From: Bugula neritina
Lineage: Eukaryota; Bryozoa; Gymnolaemata; Cheilostomatida; Bugulidae
NCBI GenBank assembly: GCA_964035545.1
Contig: OZ037773.1
Span: forward strand, 7,521,751 to 7,585,750
Reading direction: 5' to 3'
Length of the DNA: 64,000 nt
Each line of letters begins with the position of its first letter. Within the stretch, counting starts at the first letter, position 1. The notes beneath the pieces were generated by a model. It was not told where the DNA came from and searched no databases. It was given only the letters and a program-made list of their open reading frames with translations. Positions 38,755-48,900 of this stretch are shown one piece after another. The position numbers and the translations under genes were made by a program.

Positions 38755-41644
38755 TTAGTAGTATGGGCCTGCAAATATATTAATGAAGTACAATATTGTT
38801 TTTTACAGTTTGAAAATTAGCTGTAGCAATTCACTATGTAAACCAAACAAATAGTTTTGTGTATTTACACACAATATATATCCTGTAATATTTATTTCAT
38901 TTAGTACATCATAATATAATGTACTATATATAATAAATATTACGTAATATATATTCTATAGGTAAATACACAAATCAATATATAGCTTAAAACAAATTCA
39001 GCCAATTTACAAAGAATAATGTTTAGAGCAATTTTATACAGAAAGCACAGTTAAATGAAGATTTCGAATTTGAAGCTAAGAGTCAATGTTTTCATAGCCT
39101 GTGTTATATAAACACAGCCACTCTTTTATAATCTTAATGTACAGTTTTAAGTATTAGTACTAACCACAGTTGTGTCCCTTGCATGAGCGGCTCTGTTTGC
39201 CAAATCCTAGGCAAGAATTGTTCCTGTAGATACCTTTGACAATACAAGTTCTGGTTCTAAACTGTGTGCCAGATCCACATCTGCTAGAGCAGCTTGACCA
39301 TGAGCCCCACTTGCTCCAGTATCCTATAAACAACATATCATAAAGTAAGTTTGACTGACATTGCAGGCAGGTGTCTGCAGGTGATGACAGTGTGACGCCT
39401 AGCACAAGGTTTATTTCAGGTACAGTAAATACCCATGTATGATAATGGTGTAAGAGATGCAGCTATTATAATAATATTATTTAGAAATATTAAATTTGCG
39501 TTAATGAAAACAGGACGGTTGTTTCACCTTTCACAATTATTGGTCCCTCTTCACTGCTTTCACTGCTTCCACTGCTGCGGCTGCTTCTGCTGCTTTTGCT
39601 GCTTCTACTGCTTTTGCTACTTTTGCTACTTTTACTACTTTTACCGCTTCCACTACTTCCGCTACTTCCGCTACTTCCGCTACCTTTCCTGCCTTTGCCA
39701 TGATACTTCTTTCCAGCCATGACGTCATCTGCCAGTACAGCTGAAACAAATGTAAAGACATGATTTTGAAATGTTCAGAAAAGGAACACACTGACCACTG
39801 AAATGCTAACAAAGTGACACATTGACATGCTAACAAAGTGACACATTGACATGCTGACAAAGTGACACATTGACATGCTGACAAAGTGACACGTTGACAT
39901 GCTGACAAAGTGACACATTGACATGCTGACAAAGTGACACGTTGACATGCTCACAAAGTGGCACACTGACATGCTCACAAAGTGACACATTGACGTGTTC
40001 ACAAAGTAGCACATTGACATGCTCACAAAGTGACACATTGACGTGTTCACAAAGTAGCACATTGACATGTTCACAAAGTGACACACTGACATGCTGACAA
40101 AGTGACACATTGACGTGTTCACAAAGTGACACATTGACATGCTGACAAAGTGACACAATGACACATTGGCATGCTGACAAAGTGACACATTGACGTGTTC
40201 ACAAAGTGACACATTGACATGCTGACAAAGTGACACAATGACACATTGGCATGCTGACAAAGTGACACAATGACACATTGACATGCTGACAAAGTGACAC
40301 ATTGACATGCTCACAAAGTGGCACACTGACATGCTCACAAAGTGACACATTGACATGCTGACAAAGTGACACAATGACACATTGGCATGCTGACAAAGTG
40401 ACACATTGACGTGTTCACAAAGTGACACATTGACATGCTGACAAAGTGACACAATGACACATTGGCATGCTGACAAAGTGACACATTGACGTGTTCACAA
40501 AGTGACACATTGACATGCTGACAAAGTGACACAATGACACATTGGCATGCTGACAAAGTGACACATTGACGTGTTCACAAAGTGACACATTGACATGCTG
40601 ACAAAGTGACACAATGACACATTGGCATGCTGACAAAGTGACACAATGACACATTGACATGCTGACAAAGTGACACATTGACATGCTCACAAAGTGGCAC
40701 ACTGACATGTTCACAAAGTGACACATTGACATGCTGACAAAGTGACACAATGACACATTGGCATGCTGACAAAGTGACACATTGACGTGTTCACAAAGTG
40801 ACACATTGACATGCTGACAAAGTGACACAATGACACATTGGCATGCTGACAAAGTGACACAATGACACATTGACATGCTGACAAAGTGGCACATTGACAT
40901 GTTCACAAAGTGACACATTGACATGCTGACAAAGTGACACAATGACATGCTCACTAAGTGACACGTTGATTCTTTTGCAAAGTGAAAAAAATGGCACAGA
41001 ATTGATCAGAGAAATTGTGTATATTGTATATTAATATAGGAAATGTGTTATGAAATGTTTTATGAAATGTATAATTAGCCTCCCCAATAAGCAAATTTCT
41101 CAAATTCATATTAGAAAAAACTTTTTAGGCGGCGTAACTTGCGACAAATCGAGAACATAGATGGGTAGCTCATTTGCATTGCAATTTATGGCTCTAGTGT
41201 GTTATATTTGCTAGAAGGAAATATACAGAAGACCGAAACTCAACATTCAGCAGTATACATTTTCACTACTATCAATTCAAATTTTAATGCACATTTATTT
41301 CAAAAATGTTTAACTGTTTAAACAAATCCTCATTTCAATCAACTATAAATTATAAAGAAACATACATCACACGGCATACCATATAAATTGCTTCAACTTC
41401 AGTTATTAGCTCCTTACTTGCTACTAATAAAAACTGAGAGCTTTTCAAAACCCACCCCAAAAGAAAGTACTAACAACACACATTATAGTTACATTGCTGT
41501 CAGCTTTAACAAATAATAGTGTGTTGTATGTGTGAGAAAGTATGTTAGAGAATGTCATCAGATGCTAAGGTATATAATTATTCTTTACTTACCAATGACA
41601 AGGGCGATAGCAAGTGCTAGAAAAGTCAATTTCATGAAATTCAT
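38755..41644 (-). CDS. Gene G: secreted protein with expanded Ser/Lys/Arg linker and one TSP1
   Basis: There are four coding exons on the minus strand: 41644-41593 (signal peptide MNFMKLTFLALAIALVI), 39740-39528 (AVLADDVMAGKKYHGKGRKG, then a Ser-rich repeat), 39323-39165 (TSP1: YWSKWGSWSSCSSRCGSG...CKGHNCG) and 38768-38755 (PYY and stop). The total of 438 nt gives 145 aa. The linker exon is 213 nt against 99 nt in E and F; the extra length is a run of SGS, SSK and SSR units ending SSESSEEGPIIVKG. The TSP1 donor is again TGTG|gttagt with an in-frame TAG just inside the intron. A large minisatellite fills the intron before the linker exon. The protein is secreted; the dense serines next to basic residues suggest phosphorylation, which is inference. 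Confidence 0.8.
39785..40985. repeat. 24-base minisatellite in gene G intron
   Basis: About fifty units of the 24-base type ACAAAGTGACACATTGACAT plus GCTG run without a break, with 12-base insertions (ACAATGACACAT) marking a higher-order pattern. Because 24 is a multiple of three and the minus strand lacks stops, long false ORFs appear. The array lies just upstream of the acceptor of exon 2 of the protein. Single or double copies of the same unit occur at the same place in genes E and F. Confidence 0.95.
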
Positions 41645-42073
41645 GCTACAAAAGATAAAAAGATTTTGAAGAGTGGGTAAGGAAATATGTAGTTAGATAG
41701 ATTGGTATGTGGATATGTAATATAATATAATGATTTAAAAGACATACACTGATAAAATATATGAATAACTCAAGATTTAGATATATTATATATTTAAAAT
41801 TGTATAGACCTTATTTATTTAAGAATTTAAATATATGATTATATAGAAATCTGTACATCTATATATAGATATTATATAGTGATATCAATATATATCGATA
41901 TTTATTGATATATATACAAATATAAATTGCTTCATTTTCAGTAAAACCTTAATGCCCTTTATAAAATGTTAATTTAGTTGCAACTTTTATGCGGAATGTA
42001 GAACTTCAGTTATAAATCCTTAGAAAGAACAACAATCTATAGTTCTGTGTAAGTGTAGGTAAAGTATACTTAC

Positions 42074-42210
42074 ATGAAGTAATGAGTTTAGCAATGAGAA
42101 TGAACCTGTGTGTAGTCTGAGAATCTTCAACTGAGTCTGACAAACTCTTCCATACCTCCACTTATATACACTTTCATACAGGAAGTAGCGTAACGTCAGA
42201 TGAGTTGGCA
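42074..42210 (-). promoter_or_regulatory. Gene G promoter module and 5' UTR exon
   Basis: On the minus strand AACTCATC, TGACGTTACGCTACTTCCTG and TATATAAG precede a UTR exon ending CTTCAT|gtaagt (42074). The AP-1-like base is changed (AACTCA instead of GACTCA), while the CRE/ETS-like core is identical to that of E and F. Confidence 0.65.
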
Positions 42211-42963
42211 AACGCAATCAGCAATTTGTCCGTGCCGACACGAACCAACATCAAAGATTCTTAAACAATTACAGCCAACAGCATTCAATCATACTTTCTG
42301 AAAGGAGGTTTCATATTAATATGCGGTATATGTCGACTTAGCTTGAAAAAATTGTTGTTTTATTTTGTTTTTGGTAGCTGATCTCGTGCTAAACTGTAAA
42401 AAACGGATGTGTTGACATAATGCAGATTAATGTTACGAAGGCAAAGAAGTCATACATGGGATATATTGACAAAGGATATTGACATGTATTACATAGGCTA
42501 GGGAAGTGGGAGATGATGGATGAGCTAGTCAAGGTACATACCTGTGACATACCTGTCTGCGACAGGGAGGAAGTTTGTATTGTATCCAACGGTGACTGAG
42601 GGGATGCTATAACTTCTGGCTTTGTCCAATGAAATCACACGCTTATGCAAAGTGGGTTACTTGGTTGTTTTCAATATTTCATATATTCTGTATATATTTT
42701 TCTTATATTTGTAAATGCAGGGCTGTAATAAATCTGTGATTATGCTAGATTACTCTGGGGAAAAGATTAGACAAGGCGTAGGCATTGGTAATGATGTTTT
42801 TAACATTTTAATGCTTCCAGTTATTTCAGCTACAAATACCACTTAAGTTAGAATAGCTCTTGAAAGACTTTAGGCAGAATATTTTATCAAAGATACTGCT
42901 GTTCATGTTCATGGCAAGAGTACATTTAAAGCAGCTTAGCTAGCAATTGCTACATATCATGTA

Positions 42964-44745
42964 CAGTGCTGTGAAAAAGTTTAAGGACGCCTCATTGTTT
43001 TCCATAATAGCAATGTTCCAAGCTAATTTTAAGACATAACAAAAGCATTTCCATAGGCATGATGCCTATCAAAATGATCCTTAAAATCTCCTTATCTCAT
43101 TTATATAAATCATTAGTGTCTCTTTTCACTTCCTTCCAAAATATGGGTAAAATAATGAGATACTATGCATATATGGGAATTATTCAATGTTCTCACAATT
43201 TGTGTATACTGTAGGATATCAGAATATTTTACTTGAAACATAGAAAAATATTGTATGTGATTTGTTCTACACATTATAGCAGCATTGCAACACACAGTGC
43301 TTTAAATTTTAGTATCAATGTTTTGTTGACCAGTCTTTATTCTCAATCACTAGTCGGCAGCGATGAGGCATCGACTCGTACAGCTTCTCCAACTCGTTTT
43401 CAGTCACAACATGATGCTATGCATGAATTACAGGCTCTACGAGTGTCACCTTAGTTGTTGGCTTCTGTGAAGAAACTATTTTAGCCATTCTTGACCATGA
43501 ATTTCTTATTGGGTTCAAGTCCCAGCTTTGGGCTGGCCAGTTAAGCGTTGAGACCCTCTGCTTTTTCATTCACTCTTTAACAGTTTTTGCCCAATGGCAT
43601 GGTGCATTGTCATCTTCAAACATGTTAATTTCATTTAAAAAGAAGTTTTTTTATGATTGGAAGAAGTTTAGCATTGAGATTCTCTATATATTTTTGGGCA
43701 TTAATATCATTCCAGAGCAATTACTGAGTCGACCTACACCTTTTGATGTTATACAACCCCAGAACATAACACCAATAGGGTGCTTAATTTTTGCAAGAAT
43801 ACATCAGGGGTTATATTCCTCATACTGATATCTTCTAACAAGACAGTTTCCAGCATGATTGCTCACATTAAATGTAGATTTATCTGAAATAATTACTTTT
43901 TTCTAATCATTCACTGTCTAACTACCATGCTCCTTGGCCCACCGTAGCCGGTTTTTTCGCTACTTCTCGGTTAGAAGAGGCTTCCTTTTTGCTTTGCAGA
44001 CACATAGACCATGGCTCAGCAGTCTTCGCCTTATCAGGGATGTCGAAGTTGTTGTTCCTGTTGATTCTGATCTTTTTTTGCCAACTCAGGACTTGTTTTA
44101 TTGCAATCTTTCTTGCTGATCCTAATGAAAACCTTGTCATTTCCGAGTGTGCTTATTCTTGGTCGTCCACTTCCAGGTCGATCTGCTACACTGCCAGTCT
44201 CCATGAACTTCTTGATAATTTGATAAACAGTTATCTTTACTTTGCCAACCTTTTTAGATATTTTCCTAATTAAATAACCTTCGTTATGCAAAAAAATTAT
44301 TACAAACCTTGCTTTTGAAGTAAGATTTACAGCCCTCATTTTGTCTATGCGCAGCACCTAAGTGGACACCATGTAAAAGCTTACAACTAAATGACAGATT
44401 TCAAATTATAGAAGAAAGTCATACTTTATGGTATCATGATGCCATGTACAAAGTAAAATTTCATTGTTTAGCCTTTTGTGATTGTCAGAAGCGACGAACT
44501 TTGGAAACATAAAAACACAGGAGTTGCGCTTTCCTAGCTGCTTGTATAGTTAGCCCGAAAATAGGTAGAAAACATCACAGCAGTAGGAATTTATAAGGTG
44601 GAAATTGTAGTACACATTCTAAGGGTCATTTTGATATATAGAACTTGCAGGAAAATACTAAGAACTTCCAAGAAATGCCTATTAAACAATACATAGAAAT
44701 ACATAAAAATTTCTGCAAGCGTCCTCAAACTTTTTCACAGCACTG
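42964..44745 (-). mobile_element. Tc1/mariner element with intact ends
   Basis: The 1782-base element begins CAGTGCTGTGAAAAAGTTT and ends with its inverted complement, with one mismatch in about 28 bases. TA dinucleotides flank both sides (42962-42963 and 44746-44747), as expected for this superfamily. It lies between gene G and MSH2 and disrupts no recognised exon. Confidence 0.9.
43260..44357 (-). pseudogene. Broken Tc1-like DD34E transposase
   Basis: The minus strand encodes an N-terminal helix-turn-helix region (MRAVNLTSKARFVII...), a linker with GRPRISTLGN, and a C-terminal part reading EDDNAPCHWAKTVKE and LNWPAQSWDLNPI, which matches the DDE catalytic region of Tc1 transposases. Several stops and at least one frameshift interrupt it (for example after LRHP near 44034), so it cannot make a full transposase. 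Confidence 0.8.
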
Positions 44746-44750
44746 TATAT

Positions 44751-45006
44751 TATGGTGTCTGGTAAAAATGACACAGGTAAAAACGGCACAGGTAATAATG
44801 GCCCAAATAGCAAAGAAGGTAAAAGTGGGGGCATTTTCAATCTTAGGGTTTGGGGTGGTGGTTGGGGGTTTGTAATGTGGGAGTTTAGGGGTTTGAGTTT
44901 GGGGCTGAGGTTTAAGGGTTGGGAGTTTGAGAAAACTTAGTCCCAGAGTGCCATTATTACCTGTGGCAGTTTTACTGGTGCCATTTCTACCTAAAATCAC
45001 CATATA
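44751..45006. mobile_element. G-rich foldback (MITE-like) element
   Basis: Imperfect arms of about 50 bases flank the block; both contain CACAGGTAATAATGGC in opposite orientation. The inside of the plus strand is rich in GGGTTTGGGG-type runs. It adjoins the Tc1 insertion, so the Tc1 element may have landed beside or within it. No ORF is supported. Confidence 0.55.
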
Positions 45007-45960
45007 TAATATGTCTGTATTTAAACGGCTATAGTTTTGTAAATTAGAGCTTCAACAAATAATTACACGATCATATATTAGTGAGACTAGAGAACGATGA
45101 ATATTTAGTAAAATTATGCTTATAAAATGTGTTTTTATAATATGCTAGCAAGAAATAGCAGCCTGTGTGATAACTTTAAATAAATTCAGAGTTATTAGTT
45201 ACTATCATAAATACACAAAAAGCTGATGTTTAAAGACCTAATTAAACAATGAGCTGTGTGATGAACGAGACCCAAAACCTTATAAACTGCAAATTTAGAA
45301 ACTAAATTCCAACTAGTCAATAAAATTAAGAAATAGATCTTAGGCTTACAAAGCTTCAAGATTACACTAATATAAACTATTAGAGTCAAGTAGTGAAATA
45401 CTTGAGAAATTAAATAAATGTAGTGGGTCACACTGGTCTTAAAATAGAAGCTGATATCACCTATAATCTCTCATTTTCTGAAGCAATGAAATATTGTTCG
45501 AGAGCTTAATCAAGAAGATAACAGAAAATGTCGTGAGTGACATCTTGTTATTAGTGAAAAATTGTAAGGGAAAATGGTACCAGCGTAGCAAATCTTATGC
45601 AAAATGTGGGTTTGGTATAGGTACTACTTAAACTACTATCAAATCCCTACATTGCGTGTTGTTTGTGGGCCCAGGGGATTAGAAACCATATGAACAAAAG
45701 TAAAGAGCTAAAGAGTATGTCTATATTTTATCAAGTAAATAGTTTGCAGTATTTTACTTTATCTGGTTTATTAATGCTAACTTATATATCAAGTATAAAA
45801 ACTAAAATCATGACTCATAGAAGACAAGTAAAACCGTTTTGGACAGAAAATATGTAATCGTTATCTAATGCACAATATGCTGAACAGGCCAATGAAAGAG
45901 CAGCTCTCAAACAGATAGATAAAGAAGTGGCTATATATGATCACTTGATGAATCAACCAA
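45007..45960. other. Intergenic, 3' side of MSH2
   Basis: AT-rich sequence with no recognised gene or domain. Confidence 0.6.
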
Positions 45961-48900
45961 TCAGCAGGATGCAAGAGAGTGTATAAAAGAGTTGCCATGT
46001 TGCAGCATTTCCTGTTTGATTGCCTCAACTCCGGCTAGAATGTCAGAAGGAGTGGATGAAGACAATTCTTTTAATCTATCAGAAAACCCCTGAATGAGAT
46101 CGTAGCTTTCAATACGCTCTTTTCTCCTCGCACACTTTACCTCTAAACAGAATAGGGAACAGTTATAACATTTGAATTGAGCACCCATACTACTTGTAGG
46201 TTACCCAGGCTATGTTTGTTGATAAAGTGACTGTTACATAAACATTAGAACATTGTATAGTAATAAAATAGTTAATTTCTAGATCACAACTTGCAATACA
46301 TTGTTTTTATATGCTTTAATCAATTAAATTCTGAGCCAATTTTACTAACTGATAACACCAAACTATTATATATATAAAAGTGGTATTTTGTGCATCTACC
46401 GTGAAGCTGAAGTGATTTACCATAGCATGTAAGCTTAGTTTATGGCAGTAGGTGGGTATATACACATTTCATTTGGAGCTTTAGTATATACTACACAATA
46501 GAGTAATAAACTACAGAAATAAAAAGCAGTTTCTTTAAAAATTTTACTTTATTCTGATAATCACCCTCGGTTATTTGAGAAGATAGCGAGTCCAGTGTAG
46601 CTTGAGATTCCACATCTTCCAACTGCTGAGACTTATGACGGGCGTACTCGAGGACTCTTTCCGGAAAGTTAACCATTTTGGCTACATGTAATCCAAAACT
46701 TTGGTCACACACGCCTATAAAAATCAATCACCAATATCAATACAATAAAATGCTGTGCCCAGTACAGCAAGTTACGGTTTTTTTGTTTTGCATTGAATGC
46801 TCAATAAAATTCTTATAATCCCCAAACATGCCTGGTAGCGCTTTGTACAGAGGAGTGACAACATGATGTTATGCAACTACCTGGGAGCACCTTGTATAGA
46901 AGTGTCATCTGATTCTTTTCAGCTAATGCTGATACATGCATGTTGGTGACATGAGGCACTTCATCTGCTAAAGCTGTCATCTCATGGAAATGTGTAGCAA
47001 ATAGCGTGAAACATTTCAATTCTGTGGCGATGTAGCTGTTTGAAAAAATATATAAAAATAATCAAGTTACACATTACATAAAATAAAAATATAATCTAGA
47101 AAAAGGAATTTTGAGCATTTGTTCTTGTTCTGTAGTGTCCAACTATGCCATTGCAAAAGTACAAATCTCGTAAAATGTTAAACTAGTTAGATTAACTGAG
47201 AGTAGGAAATCTCAATAAAATTATTTTGTTTAGAAATATTGTATATTTCATCTGCTTAAACGAACTAATAACTGACATGAATATAAGTGAAGCAATACGT
47301 ACTGAGATATCCCCCAGGCTAAACCAAACCCATCATAGGTAGCTGTTCCACGACCCAGCTCGTCAATGACAATAAGGGACGACTCAGATGCTGCCTAATG
47401 AATCAAAAACACAGAATAATTTAAAGCGACAATGAGAGAAAGAGGTGAAAGAGGAGAGACATGGTAGACTGCTAGCTGAGAGAGAGAGGGGAGAGACAGA
47501 GAGAGGGGGAGAGGGCGAAGGAAGGGGGGAGGGGAAGAGAGAAGTGGAGAGATTTGGAGAGAGAGAAGGGGGAGAGAGAGGGGAGGGGAGAGAGAGGAGA
47601 GAGGCAGGGGGATAGAGGGAGGGAGTAGAGGGAGGGAGTAGAGGGAGGGAGGGGGAAGAGAGAGAGGGAGAGAGAGAGGGAGAGAGAAAGGGAGGGAGAG
47701 AGGGAGGGGGAGAGAGGGAGAGAGAAGGGGGGATAAAAGAAGGGGGAGAAAGAGGAAAATAAAAACTGCTGCTAACCTTAAGTATAGCTGACGACTCCAA
47801 CATTTCTGCCATGAAAGTGGAAATTCCTTTGAGTTGACTGTCTCCAGCCCCAACCCTGCACATAATGCTATCCACTACTGTCACAGTGGCAGATTCACAT
47901 GGTACAAATGAACCCATCTGAGCCATGAGAAAAGTCAGAGCAACCTGTAACAGGACATCAGACAAATGTAACCCTCGTTCCGTTTCTAAAGACTTAATTC
48001 TGTGGAATACTGCCACACCCAGTCTTACTCCTTCCCTACTCCTCATAATTACTGTCACTTAAAACCAGAGTAAAACTTTAGTTTTCAAATTCTCAATAAT
48101 CAGAATAGCACTTTCAGGTAACTCCGTGACCCTCTTGGTATCATGTCAACTCAAAGACAAAACTTAAAAGCACATCCTTACACAAATGTATGCATTTACA
48201 GCTACTCATAGAAATCATTCCAGTGTCAATAGAAATATAATGCACTTACAGGTCTAATGTACTAAAGTACATATGCACTTGCATGTCTAATATACTATCA
48301 TATACGCTTACAGATCTAATGTAGGTACTCTTTCCACCCATGTTAGGTCCAGTTATAATGTGGAACATTGAGTTTTCAGCATTGAACACACAATCATTTG
48401 GAATAACGTCCACATCAATGGCCTCTAAACAAGGATGTCTAAGCTCTTTCAGTTCAGCCACACCTGAGCCTGAAACGAGACGTCATTTACAGGTGTATCT
48501 TAAATAGTTTCTCAACAAAAACTAATTCTCACTGACACCTCAAACTGACAGCATGACACCTCAAACTGACAGCATGACACCCCCAGTTGACAGCATGACA
48601 CCTCCAGTTGACAGGATGACACCTTGAGTTGACAAGATGACACCTCAAGTCAGTTGAAAATTCTAACAACCTTATGATGCAAATTTAGGAAAGCAAAACG
48701 ATAACACACAAGAAATTGAGTAACTAAAACGCAGTGAGTAAGCAATGTCTATGTTTGCCTAAACCTCACACAATCAGAAAGCATTACTGTCAAACATAAT
48801 GCATAAAAAGATAATTAAATTGGGAGTCGTATAAAATGCAGAAATATCATTTTCTATAGGCATTCAGATAAATGTGCTTACCTTTAGGTAGTATCTTGGG

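Noticed and set aside
39775-40954. Long minus-strand ORFs with MSMCHFVS/SACQCVTL repeats
   Set aside because: They are translations of the 24-base intronic minisatellite; several frames on the minus strand are open and no signal or splice context supports a protein.
27650-40985. Regularly spaced repeats that might suggest a CRISPR array
   Set aside because: The units are contiguous, degenerate minisatellites without unique spacers, in eukaryotic introns.
47384-48058. 224-aa Ser/Pro/Leu-rich ORF
   Set aside because: It is the CT-rich strand of the GAGA tract joined to a true MSH2 exon; the intron part is not coding.
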